A stretch of DNA of 46,063 nucleotides. Origin: Branchiostoma floridae. Taxonomy: Eukaryota; Chordata; Leptocardii; Amphioxiformes; Branchiostomatidae. Position 1 is the first letter of the stretch, and each line of letters begins with the position of its first letter. Location: positions 33,856 to 79,918 of the forward strand of contig NW_023365701.1 of the NCBI RefSeq assembly GCF_000003815.2. Reading direction: 5' to 3'. A program made the translations under genes and the position numbers. Below the pieces are notes generated by a model. The model did not search any database. It saw nothing but the letters and a program-made list of their open reading frames with translations, and was not told the DNA's origin. Below, one piece after another: positions 1 through 9,438 of this stretch.

Positions 1-345
1 TTCATGTTTAATTCAACCCATGTATTGAAAGCGCCAATCATGGGTTTCCAAAAAATAATTTGAATTAGTAATTATAGGGAATGATGTACGGTTTGATGAA
101 GTTAATGATAGCTAGCATCTTGAATGCATCCAATGTGCATCGCATATTCTCTTTGGTTTTTCAATACAACACAACCTGTAAAAATCTTAGAAATTACAAA
201 ACACAAGCAAAACGTCCTGACTGCAAGTGTTATGTGAAGGTTTCAGCACACAAACTACATTAGGTTTTCTTCAGAATTCTCAGCATTTATTATAATTTGT
301 CTAGTCTTAAAAATGGCATAAATTATGTTAATAAGGTCTCTACAA
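1..345 (+). repeat. Dispersed ~360-bp repeat, copy 1 (cut by window edge)
   Basis: This copy contains CCCATGTATTGAAAGCGCCA near position 20 and ends near AATAAGGTCTCTACAAAA (about 330-347). It shares order and wording with copies at 1231, 2404 and 3272. Confidence 0.8.
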
Positions 346-393
346 AAAGCCTGTTAGAGGATAGACTGATGAAAAGAGAGTGTGTTTGCTTAA

Positions 394-733
394 GCTAAGG
401 GCACAACCCACCGTACATGCAATTTGTCCGTCCGTTTTTTTGGGAGGCCACGTCGGCCATGTATTTCTGAAAACGTTCAGGCTGTACAGGGCAGGCGCGT
501 TGCCCGTACTGGCACGTGCGGGGGGCGAATCCGCAGCTGATGGCACACAAAGTTTTGCCTGCCTGCACGTACATTGTAAAGTTCTACGGCGTGTCTGTGT
601 GCTCCAAAATCCGTCGGATTCCCTACGAGTTCGTACGGAGGCGGTACTTACCACTTACGGATCCCAAAAGATTGCCCACGTTTTGGTACGTAGACAGCAC
701 GTATTTGCACGTACGGCGGGTTGTGCCCTTAGC
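394..733 (+). mobile_element. Foldback/MITE with TTAA-type ends, copy 1
   Basis: The ends GCTAAGGGCACAACCC (394) and GGGTTGTGCCCTTAGC (to 733) are a perfect 16-bp inverted repeat, and similarity extends inward through CGCCGTACGTGCAA. TTAA abuts the left end at 390-393 and TTTAA the right, which recalls piggyBac-like TTAA target sites. It has no transposase coding capacity; ORFs in it are incidental. Confidence 0.8.
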
Positions 734-740
734 TTTAATA

Positions 741-1230
741 GGGTCTCATTGATGAGTTTCTTCTTCCCATAGACTTCTATGTCATAATTCGTGGTTTACA
801 TGGCCGCGTTCATAATGAAGCTAAGTGAAATTTTAGCAGATTTTTCATTCTATGTTGAGCACATTTATCCTATATCGTGGGAAAAAATTGCCAACGTCAA
901 CTATACGTAGGTTCTTTTTTTTATAGCAATTACAAACTACGATTAGTTAATCCCCACAAAAGGCACTTTTTCGCTGCTAGTGTACAACCGCACCACGCAG
1001 AACCCAGGACTGTGTACCTCCGACCTAGCGCGCGGCTGCAAAGCTTTACCTGCTAATTTCTTCAGTTACAAACAAGCTTTCACCAATCTAACTTTTGATA
1101 TCAGTTCCGCTGGCTAAAAGGGAATTTCTCACCGCTAAAAACATGCGTCTATACAGCCGTTTAGTTTTTGGCTCGGATCTATTTTAGGGTACCCACTTGC
1201 GGAGTAATACATCAATGAGACCTTAACTGT
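741..1230. other. Unassigned intergenic/intronic sequence
   Basis: No gene, array or inverted-repeat element was recognised. The stretch ends where repeat copy 2 begins. Confidence 0.5.
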
Positions 1231-1590
1231 ACAACTTCCTTTGTGTGTAAATTCACCCATTTATTGAAAGCGCCAAAGGCCGCTGAATGGGTGTCCAAAA
1301 AATATGAAGAATAATGACCTCTGTTAGTCGTGTAAAAGTTGATCAAGCAAGCATCATGGTTGATGCCAAAATGCGTCACATATACTATATGGTCTTCCAC
1401 TACAATACAGGTTGTTAAAACTGTAAGATTTACCCGAATCATTGGTGTAACTTCCTGCTTACAAGTGTAATGTAAAAAATAAAGCACATCAACTATGTTT
1501 AGGTTTTCAGAAATCTCAGCATTTACTTACAATTTCTCTGGTCTTAAAGATATCATAAATCATGCTAATAAGGTCTATACCAAAATCATC
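1231..1590 (+). repeat. Dispersed ~360-bp repeat, copy 2
   Basis: It starts ACAACTTCCTTTGTGTGTAA and continues through TATTGAAAGCGCCAA, GCAAGCATCATGGTTGATGC, GGTCTTCCACTACAATACAG and GGTTTTCAGAAAT, ending at AATAAGGTCTATACC. No long ORF or clear terminal inverted repeat was seen. Confidence 0.85.
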
Positions 1591-1739
1591 AGGGATTGAT
1601 ATTTGAGTTAGTGGATGTGGTTAGGCTTACTTTAGTATAGTACTGATGCATTCTTTTCAACAGCCTTGCTCTAGCCTGTATTAAAGGATAAGAATCCTCT
1701 TAGAAAGGATGAAACAAGACAATATATCTCTAATTAGTC

Positions 1740-2012
1740 ATGCCTTCAAATACCAGAGTTACCAAGAACCTAGGGTTGATGTGTTCAAAAATTCGTATTT
1801 TCCCAGAATTATTGTAGAGTGGAATTTGTGATCACCAAGTACAGTAGGGGCATCTTCTCTGGGTAGTTTTAAAGAACGCTTGCAGATAGATGTGCAAAAG
1901 TTAGGTGTAACGAGTCGTTCTGCGTAATATAACCAGCTGCTGCCGCGCCGCGTGCCTGCGAAGCTGGTGTGTTATGCCGAAGGGCGGTTATACCAGCTAT
2001 ATAGATACAGAT
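1740..2012 (+). mobile_element. 3' end of a non-LTR retrotransposon, 5'-truncated, copy 1
   Basis: From about 1750 one frame reads KYQSYQEPRV...NSYFPRIIVEWNL-stop, then [20 protein letters not shown]. This is the usual C-terminal tail of reverse-transcriptase ORFs (S-FPR-I-EWN-LP---V-A-SL-SFK-RL). An in-frame TGA replaces a codon in the middle. The tail ends AACCAGCTGCTGCCGCGCCG...GGCGGTTATACCAG and a short TATAGATACAGATA-type run. Family not determined. Confidence 0.8.
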
Positions 2013-2167
2013 AATTCTAAATCTCAAAATGTTTCTCGGTAAGGCCAGTACGCATCATTAATGACAGGCTTGAATATTAGTTGCTACAGCATATCTATAG
2101 GAACGAAAAATTAGCTGTTGCAGAGAATATAGATTCAATTTGGTCTTTTTTGCCTCAGGCCAAATTA

Positions 2168-2375
2168 CTGTAAATGCATTTAAGTTTGCGGGGATTTAAT
2201 TTCGCGGTAGCGGGAAAAGGGACTTTTCGAGGTGGTTTTGATTACGCTGTAACACCATAGACTGCAGTCTAATACCATAAGAGAAAAATGTTCGCGGTGG
2301 ATTTAAGTTCGCGGTGAAGTGGTCACAGTGAAAACTGCAAACATTAATCCACCACGAACATTTCTGCATTTACAG
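2168..2375 (+). mobile_element. Palindromic GCGG-rich MITE with TA target sites, copy 1
   Basis: The ends CTGTAAATGCA and TGCATTTACAG are flanked by TA on both sides (2166-2167 and 2376-2377). The interior has AAGTTTGCGGGGATTTAATT, CGCGGTAGCGGGAAAA and, at the other end, TTAATCCACCACGAACATTT. It is 208 bp and non-coding. TA duplication fits Tc1/mariner-type mobilisation. Confidence 0.88.
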
Positions 2376-2403
2376 TATCCTGTGGAGCTAGATTGATCAA
2401 AAG

Positions 2404-2772
2404 ACAACTTCCTTTGTGTTTAGATCCACCCATTGAAAGGCAGCCATTCAAGGCGCCAATGGGTGTCCAAAAATTAGAAGATTAGATGAACCAAAATCCG
2501 CCAGGATCGTGTAGAAAGTTGATCATGCAAGCATCATGGTTGATGCCAAAATGCATCGTATACACTTTATGGTCTTCCACTACAATACAGGCTGTTAAAA
2601 CTGGAAGATTATACCAAACATTGGTGGAAATTCCTGCTTATAAGTATTATGTAAAAAATATTTAGCACATCAACTATGTTAGGTTTTCAGAATTGTCAGC
2701 AGTTACTTACATTGTGTCTAGTCTTAAAAAATAGGAAAGATTATGTTAATAAGGTCTGTACCACAATGATCG
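2404..2772 (+). repeat. Dispersed ~360-bp repeat, copy 3
   Basis: It starts ACAACTTCCTTTGTGTTTAG and keeps the same landmarks as copy 2, including CAAGCATCATGGTTGATGCC and CTTCCACTACAATACAGG, ending at AATAAGGTCTGTACC. Confidence 0.85.
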
Positions 2773-3271
2773 GGAGATTAAGCTTACTGAATGCATAATC
2801 TGCAGAACAGCCTTGCTCTAGCCTTAGCTGGGTCTGCATGGGGCCCGGTCCTGACAATGATTTAATTACGCTGAATTCAGAAGAACCCCCTACGTATTTT
2901 GCTTAATCAAGGAAGGCAATTATGCTAAATTTGGTCGCCTCGCTACGAATTACGTAGATAAGATGGTTTTCCCTACGAGGAAATAAAAATAGGCTGTCTA
3001 TGTCTTACGGAAAAAAAGCAGGCAGACCCTTTAGCCTATATAAGAGGACAAAAAAGGCTCTTAGAAAATGATCAGAACAGGATGATACCGTAACAAGACA
3101 ATATGTCTATAATTATTCTCAATCTCAACATGTTTCTTGATAGGGCCATGAGTGTGAGCTGACGGGGGCATTTTATGGGCGCAGTGGGTCAGCTAAATAC
3201 CCATTATCTGTTGACTCTTTATAACATCCACGACAACAATTCCTTGGCAGGCGGCCTACCGCTAGACTCAG

Positions 3272-3625
3272 ACAACTTCCTTTGTGTGTAAATCCACCCA
3301 TGTATTGAAAGCGTCAATCATGGGCGTCCAAAAACAATTAGAATTAACGGATTAACTCCGGAAATGACGTAATAAAGCTGTCTAGGTCAGCATCGTTATT
3401 GATACCAAAATGTATCATATACTCTGTATGGTCTTGCACTACTATTAGGTTTTAAAAACCATAAGATTTACTTAACATTGGTGGAAATGCTAGCGTACAA
3501 GTGTTATTTGAAGGTTTAAGCAAATGAAAATATGTTAGGTTTTCAGAATTGTCAGTATCTACCTAAATCTTTGTCTGTTTTTGAAAATAGCATAAATTAT
3601 GTTAATGAGGTCAGTAAGATTCGAG
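3272..3625 (+). repeat. Dispersed ~360-bp repeat, copy 4
   Basis: It starts ACAACTTCCTTTGTGTGTAA, has CCCATGTATTGAAAGCGTCA, and ends at GTTAATGAGGTCAGTA. It is the most diverged copy. Copy starts are 868-1173 bp apart, so this is not a simple array. Confidence 0.8.
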
Positions 3626-4127
3626 GGGAGGGAAATTTTCTTGTGGGTGGGGTTTGCCTTATTTACTGATGCATATTTCAATATATTCTTAATGTTATCC
3701 TAAGAAAATGATCAATGATATTCTCAGTCGACATACACACACGTCGATGTAGGTTAGACATCCAGGTAATAAGATTCGCCAAAAAGTTTATGTATACCTG
3801 CTTTTTAGACATAATGCATATTTTAGAAACTACACCTTACACTTCAACTTAAACAGCATATGTCAACTGATATGGATGACAGAACTGAACTGACCTGAAC
3901 TGTTACCCCAAGGAGGCTGAATTATAAGCCCCTTGTTCAACCTCCTTGGTTACCCCTATCCTCCAAATCCTTATCGGGTCACCTCGAAAATACCCTGTCA
4001 TTGTTCATATTGAACAGCTACTACTGTGTAAGTACTGAAGAAGAAAATGAAGAAATAAGAACACATCAGCAAAAACAAGTTATTTTTCCCTATCAGTTAT
4101 TATGTTTAATTTTTTCATCTTTTTCAG

Positions 4128-4244
4128 GCCATGGAGAAGCTTGTGGATGCAGGACTGGTGAAGGCCATCGGTGTGTCCAACTTCAACATCTCACAGATGG
4201 AGGAGGTTCTGACCAATGGGAGGATCAAACCAGCTGTCAATCAA
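4128..4244 (+). CDS. AKR exon a ([10 protein letters not shown]...AVNQ)
   Basis: This exon has 117 nt (39 codons) after a T-rich tract and the acceptor TTTTTCAG ending at 4127, and before the donor GTAAGC at 4245. It encodes the helix and strand with the GVSNFN signature and ends with the nicotinamide-contacting Gln of AVNQ. Its last 36 nt and the donor recur at 4301 and 4393 in the next intron. Only the first donor gives an open join: reading past it meets TAA within about 35 nt. Confidence 0.93.
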
Positions 4245-7200
4245 GTAAGCTGCTCCCAGAATTTTACCTTGTAAGGTCACTTCAATTTGATTTGAACAAT
4301 CTGACCAATGGGAGGATCAAACCAGCTGTCAATCAAGTAAACTCCTCCCAGAATTTTATATTATAAGGTCACTTCAATTTGATTTGAACAATCTGACCAA
4401 TGGGAGGATCAAACCAGCTGTCAATCAAGTAAGTGTAAGAATCCTCTCAGCCAATAGGAACTATAGATTTTTCTATCAATGTGATCAATAATATATAGCA
4501 TCAATATAGCTTTTGAAAGTACAGTAGAAGCCGCTTGATTGCACGACCTACTGTAAATGCATTTAAGTTCGCGGGGATTTAATTTCGCGGTAGCGGGAAA
4601 ATGTACATTTCGCGGTGGTTTTAATTTCGCGATTATCATAGCACCATGCACTGTAGTCTCTGTTATGGAAAAATATTCGCGGTGCTTTTAGATTCACGGT
4701 GAAGCGGCCGCCGCGAAAACCGCGAACATTAATCCGCCGCAAACATTTCTGCATTTACAGTATTTGCCAGTGAATTTTGTGCAATTATCTGGTTGGTGCA
4801 ACAATGCGAAGTTATCCATCTGGACTGCACCAATTTGGGATTTGGGGGTTCCTCGCAGTTAACAGAAGTGTGCTTTCATCCGTTGTGCAATTAACTGGCT
4901 TCTACAGCTGTACTTGAGAATGTATCACACTTAATTGTTTAACTTAAACTTATGTTAACCCTGAAACACAAGGGGCACGTATAAAGCCTGGCTCCTATTA
5001 TTCGAGCCTGTGCCGAACCAGTGCCGTCAGTTCACAAACCTAACACCGCAAACCACTTTCAGACCCTTTGGCGGCGCATACACCACACTGTTGCAACCCC
5101 CAGAGCCAAACAACCACCCACCCACACCCATGCAGTTAATTTTCTTTGATACACTAAATTAAAACAACAAAATTTAAAAGTCGCTTCGGCTAAGTGTTAC
5201 TAAAGTTGCTAGGAAAGTAAACTTATGGAAAAAGTAACGTGATCTCGATCCAGTTTTATCTCACTGAAGAGCTAGTCTTCCACTGGTCGTGATAGAAAAG
5301 AGTTCATTATACTGGGAAAATTCCCCTAGCTCTTTTTAACAAGTACAATGAACAGTGAACCATGTCTTAAGAACTGCAACCCTTTCCAGTAGCATGCATG
5401 TTGGGTGAGCGACAAAGCCGGAATCGAACTCACGGCTTCTAGTTCCAGAGGCAGGGCCGCTAACCACTGGACTATGCACACTACTAACTGGGATGAATCA
5501 TTGAATGGGAAGAGGTCACCTCATACCATGATGGTTTCCTGTCTCTGGCTTGTGTACTGCATTTAAGTTCGCAGGGATTTAATTTCGTGGTAGCTGGAAT
5601 GGAGTGTTCACTTTGGCTGTGAGCTCCCTGTGCTGTGCCATACTGTAAATGCAGAAATGTTCGCGGTGGATTAATGTTCGCGGTTTTCGCGACGGCCGCT
5701 TCACCGCGAATTTAAAACCACCGCGAAAATTTTTCCATAACAGTAAGAGACTACAGTGCATGGTGCTACCGCGAAATTAAAACCACCGCGAAAAGTCCAT
5801 TTTCCTGCAACCGCGAAATTAAATCCCCGCAGACTTAGATGCATTACAGTATACTGTAAGTCACATACTGTACTGCTGCCCCGCAAAGAAACGCAGTACT
5901 TGCTTCAGCAAAAGTTCGCTGTAATTAAATGTTTGCGCAGGAAGAACTGAAGTACAGAACTGGCCATGGTAGATCACCTTGCCACGTCAGGAAAAGCAAG
6001 CATTTTCACAAATATAAACAAGGACATTGTAAACAAGCTCTTTTTATTTATGCAAAATTACGCAGGGATTTAAGAGAAGAAACATTATTAATATTTTAAT
6101 CTACTTGGTGCAAAATGCATCCAAGATCAGTGGAAAGGGGTGACTTTGTAATAACAGTATTGAGTTTCCCCATTTTAGATTTGGTGAATACATATTAAAG
6201 AATACTAGCAGCAATATTGTTTGGACGTGTTGCTTTCTAATGTTGTCACATTTCTCCCTCATGATCTCCAGGTGGAGTCTCACCCCTACCTGGTGTGCAG
6301 CAAGCTTCTGAAGTGTGCTGCAGACAACAATGTCGTCATCACAGCATTCAGCCCGCTTGGCAGACCTGGGTACTGTACATGTATAAGCCTTACATTTTAC
6401 TTTGATCAAATAGTAATTGCAAGACAAGGATTTTGATGCTGTGAGTCGGGCAGCGTGTAACATTACCATTGAATAGGATAAACTTTAAGGTAGCAATACA
6501 CTGAATCCAAGTCTGAGGTGTGAATGATCAAGTCTAAACGTCAAAGTACTTGGAATTTTATGTCCTCTCTTTTCCAGGGAGGAGAGTCTACATGGTGTCA
6601 GTCCCCTCAAGGATCCTAAAGTGATTTCAATCGCAGAAAAGCACAAGAAAACTCCAGCACAGGTAAAACTTGAGTTCTTTAGTTCGGGTAATAAATTATA
6701 TTTTTCAAGTTTTTACTGTAACCACTGGTCTGGTGGATCAATGTCTGATGAAATATGAAAAATCATGACTTTTTGGTCAATCTGCTGTAAAAAATTTTTA
6801 ATGCCAACTTCAATAACAGTTGTATAATGTAGGACTAAAGTGCTGTTATATTACTGATGCAAGCAAACAATTGATTGATTGCTGATAGTACTGTACAATA
6901 AGGTTACTTATATCAAAATTGCGTTGAATTAAGACATGGTTGGGGTTTGAACTGTGCCTAGTGTGTCATAACAAATACATTGAAATGGTACATTTTACTG
7001 CTTCGAATGTTTATTGAGTAGCATTCAGCACTTTTTAGAAAGACTATGGAAGTTGTAGAAATGTCCTTGGACCACCCTTAAACCAAGTACTCTCGTCATA
7101 TATACCTGTTAAAAGACTTACAATGGTCCATGCTGCTTTCTCTGCTTAGCACTCAGCGACTAACCAGGTGTTCCATCTCCCACAGGTGTGCCTCAGGTGG

Positions 7201-9438
7201 CAGGTACAGAGGGGCGTGGTCGTCGTCCCAAAGAGCACCACACCTGCCAGGATCCTGGAGAACTCTCAGGTACATGTAAGAAAGTGGGGTGGGGTTGTCA
7301 CAATTTTTATTTCTGGACATAACTCCAAAGCTCCTGAATCGCTTCTGAATGTAGGAGCAAATTATACATGTATTTTGGGAAAATCACTTCTCTGAAAGTG
7401 CAGAAAAATTAGCAGTCACTGTCTTACCAAAAATAAATAAAGAGAGGGAAATGCAATGTGAATCATTCAATAAATCTGTGGCAGACATACACACACAGAC
7501 TAGACAGACACACACAGACACAAACACAAGTTAACTCTCAGGTACATGTAAGAAAGTGTGAAGTAACATATCTCTGGATTCAAACATAACTCCAAAGCTC
7601 CTGAATTACTTTTAAATGCTCTGAGAAAATCCATTGTAGGAAAATGTTCATATGCCATCACTAAAGTGCAGAAAAGTTTGTGGGCACTGTCTTACCGAAA
7701 ATGAAGAGAGGGAAATGCAATGTAGGCACACATAAATCCGTGGCAGACACAGACAGACAGAAACACACATAGTCTAGACAGACAGACAGACACACACACA
7801 CACACACACACAACAGTATCTCCATTTGTCATGTTCATGTTACAGGCAGACAACCATGTGCCAGACAACGACCATTCTCACATTTGCCAAAAAATAAAGA
7901 AACAGCCATTACTCCAAGTACCAGAGTTACCAACCTAGGATTGATGTATTAAAATATTCGTATTTTCCTAGAACTAATGATCATTGTAGAGTGGAATTTG
8001 TTATCAACAAGCACAGTAGGGGCATCTTCTCTGGATAGTTTCAAAGAACACTTGCAGATAGATGTGCAAAAGTTAGGTGTGATGGGTCCGTCAGACTGAG
8101 TGTAATATAACCAGCTGCTGCCGTGCCGCGTGCCTGCGAAGCTCGGGTGTGTTACATCAAATGGCGGTCATACCAGATACAGAGAACAAATGCTTACTAT
8201 ACAATAAACTCATACCCATGCATTCCACAGAATTCTGGCCTTTTGTCTGCCTAACACAACAACAAATACAAATTTGGTCCAAAAGGCTATTTCAGCAGGA
8301 AGCAAGTTATTGGGAACAAATCTGTAACAGTTACTGTTTATATACAATGAAAGTTTTGATCTATGTTTTGTAAGATATATAAGTAAATAGCCTATAACAT
8401 TGTGAAAGAACCACAAAATATAAACAAAAATTTTGCATTTAAACATGGAATATAATACAGATTTCCCCATTTAATGTCACTGTAACTATTGCTGTTTTCC
8501 AGATCTTTGACTTTGAGCTGAGCACAGAAGACATGGAAACGATCTCAGGACTGAACAAAGATGCCAGGATTGTCAAGTTTGGGATGTAAGTTATAAGTTC
8601 ATTTCATTTTGAATGTTTAAGTCGGTAGTCCCAATGGAGCTTCAGCCATTAGTCTTATCAGGCCTCTAATCTCTAAGACCTGTTCTTCCAACACACTCAG
8701 GATGATTTTTTTTCCTGTCTCAACAAGCAAATTTCTGTCCTCTAAAAAGTTTAGATTTTCCAAATCTTAGCAACATTGGCGAGCCAAACAATGAATGACA
8801 TAACAACTTTACAAACTAAATGACAACTTTCAATGCATAATTTTTTACTTGCAGCAAGGAAATATTTCAATGCATCATTACTTGAAGCAATTAGATCCTT
8901 TTATTCTGAACAAAGCATCTTTACTTGTAGCAGTAACTGTTAAATCCTTTTATTCTGAAAAAAACAACACAGCAGGCCAATGAAAAATTCAATGGAAAAT
9001 TTGCTCGTTGAAACGGGTATCTTTTGAAAATGTCTCTTTCAACATGGGCTCACAAACAATGAGTGACAATTTAACTTAAACGTAACTTTAAGCGTAACCA
9101 AAAAAATCCACTGGCCTGAACCAACTTTACAAGTCATAAATATCTACTGGCATGAACCAGCTTAACAATCTATTATGACAACTTTCAATTCATATTTTTC
9201 TTGTAGCAAGGAAATCCTGTCCTCCAAAAAAATCATCACATCAAACTTTTGAAAATATCAACCCAAACATGGGCTCTCAAACAATGAGCCAAAACATAGA
9301 TTATCTTTCAATGCATCCTTCCTTATGTGGTAAAAAGAAAACACTCAAAAGCACTTTACAAGTAGCTAAAAGTCTGTTTTCTTCTGTCATTTCAGGTGTG
9401 ATGACCATCCACAGTGGCCTTTCAATGGAGAATTCTGA
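4128..9438 (+). CDS. Aldo-keto reductase (AKR1-type), 3' half, six exons, 5' end outside the window
   Basis: The spliced product would be an NADPH-dependent cytosolic oxidoreductase that reduces aldehydes or ketones to alcohols on a (beta/alpha)8 barrel. Joining 4128-4244, 6272-6369, 6578-6662, 7186-7269, 8503-8585 and 9396-9438 gives 169 residues, from [20 protein letters not shown] to the end [10 protein letters not shown] and a TGA. Every intron is GT-AG and the phases match across all joins. Against known aldose reductase numbering, the cofactor Ser159/Asn160 (GVSNFN) and Gln183 (AVNQ) are present. So is the 2'-phosphate set Lys262, Arg268, Glu271 and Asn272 ([14 protein letters not shown]), which predicts NADPH use. 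The stacking Tyr209 is Phe (ITAFSPLG) and Ser214 is Arg. About 140 N-terminal residues with the Asp-Tyr-Lys-His tetrad are missing, presumably encoded upstream of the window. Family assignment is secure; the subfamily and substrate cannot be told. Confidence 0.93.
4209..4444 (+). repeat. Tandem triplication (92-bp period) of an exon end plus its splice donor
   Basis: Three copies of a 92-bp unit start at 4209, 4301 and 4393, the last one partial. Each begins CTGACCAATGGGAGGATCAA, runs through the end of AKR exon a and into its donor. The donors are GTAAGC at 4245, GTAAAC at 4337 and GTAAGT at 4429. Copies differ at only a few bases, mostly in the intronic part, so the event is recent. The period is not a multiple of 3. 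Confidence 0.95.
4551..4760 (+). mobile_element. Palindromic GCGG-rich MITE, copy 2 (most complete)
   Basis: It is 210 bp between TA at 4549-4550 and TA at 4761-4762, with perfect 11-bp ends CTGTAAATGCA/TGCATTTACAG. The interior is TTCGCGGGGATTTAATTTCG and, near the other end, CGCGAACATTAATCCGCCGC. It sits in the intron after AKR exon a. Confidence 0.9.
5298..5486 (-). mobile_element. tRNA-derived SINE, minus strand, in the AKR intron
   Basis: On the minus strand an A-box-like TAGTCCAGTGGTTAGCGG and a B box GAGTTCGATTCC are spaced as in a tRNA. The T stem and acceptor do not pair properly, so this is not a working tRNA. The body continues about 100 bp with AAAAGAGCTAGGGGAATTTT near its 3' end. 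Confidence 0.72.
5553..5640 (+). mobile_element. Truncated copy of the palindromic MITE
   Basis: It begins TACTGCATTTAAGTTCGCAG and continues GGGATTTAATTTCGTGGTAG, then degenerates. It abuts the complete inverted copy that starts at 5643. Confidence 0.75.
5643..5849 (-). mobile_element. Palindromic GCGG-rich MITE, copy 3 (inverted)
   Basis: It is 207 bp between TA at 5641-5642 and TA at 5850-5851, in opposite orientation to copy 2. It starts CTGTAAATGCAGAAATGTTC and ends GCATTACAG, with one T lost from the end repeat. Confidence 0.88.
6272..6369 (+). CDS. AKR exon b ([12 protein letters not shown]...AFSPLGRPG)
   Basis: This exon has 98 nt after the acceptor CTCCAG ending at 6271 and before a weak-looking donor GTACTG at 6370. 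It encodes VESHPYL, the (I/V)E-HPYL motif following the family's NQ, then VITAFSPLG. The usual Tyr of A-Y-SPLG is Phe here. It ends after two bases of a Gly codon that the next exon completes. Confidence 0.92.
6578..6662 (+). CDS. AKR exon c ([15 protein letters not shown]...KKTPAQ)
   Basis: This 85-nt exon follows TTTTCCAG (ending 6577) and precedes the donor GTAAAA at 6663. One base finishes the split Gly codon, then 28 codons encode the loop and helix ending in [10 protein letters not shown], the family's (K)TPAQV helix. The loop is shorter than the mammalian RPWAKPEDP loop. Confidence 0.92.
7186..7269 (+). CDS. AKR exon d ([17 protein letters not shown]...LENSQ)
   Basis: This is an 84-nt, 28-codon exon between the acceptor CCCACAG (ending 7185) and the donor GTACAT at 7270. 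It carries the third AKR signature around [16 protein letters not shown], including the Lys and Arg that bind the NADPH 2'-phosphate. Its last nine bases and the donor are copied 272 bp downstream. Confidence 0.94.
7261..7812 (+). repeat. Tandem duplication (272-bp period) spanning the end of AKR exon d and the following intron
   Basis: Unit 1 (7261-7532) and unit 2 (7533 to about 7812) both begin AACTCTCAGGTACATGTAAG, i.e. exon end plus donor. Both continue with matching 'CATAACTCCAAAGCTCCTGAAT' (split by small differences), a 'CACTGTCTTACC' segment, and end in CAGACA/CACA microsatellite. The decoy donor lies at 7542. The units have drifted more than the 92-bp triplication at 4209. The second ends in an uninterrupted (CA)n at about 7789-7812. 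Confidence 0.9.
7905..8185 (+). mobile_element. 3' end of the same non-LTR retrotransposon, copy 2, inside the AKR intron
   Basis: It is nearly the same sequence as 1740-2012: TACCAGAGTTACCAA, GTAGAGTGGAATTTG, AGTAGGGGCATCTTCTCTGG, AACCAGCTGCTGCCG and ATGGCGGTCATACCAGATAC. The reading frame is broken by a small insertion near ACTAATGATCATTG. It lies in + orientation between AKR exons d and e. Confidence 0.82.
8503..8585 (+). CDS. AKR exon e ([18 protein letters not shown]...)
   Basis: This 83-nt exon follows TGTTTTCCAG (ending 8502) and precedes a strong donor GTAAGT at 8586. It encodes [18 protein letters not shown], the conserved FDFELS-DM-TI helix near the C-terminus, then the specificity-loop start up to a split Met codon. 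Confidence 0.94.
9396..9438 (+). CDS. AKR terminal exon ([14 protein letters not shown] stop)
   Basis: After the acceptor TCATTTCAG (ending 9395), one base completes Met. Then [13 protein letters not shown] and TGA follow, matching the family's HP-(Y/W)PF--E(F/Y) C-terminus. The stop is 9436-9438. Confidence 0.93.

Noticed and set aside
1-4127. Upstream AKR exons with the catalytic tetrad
   Set aside because: I looked for the IHWP, Asp-Tyr and Lys motifs in the available + strand frames and did not find them; the region is repeats and intron-like DNA.
5404-5486. tRNA gene on the minus strand
   Set aside because: A and B boxes are present, but the T stem and acceptor stem do not pair and the sequence continues as a repeat body, so it is called a tRNA-derived SINE.
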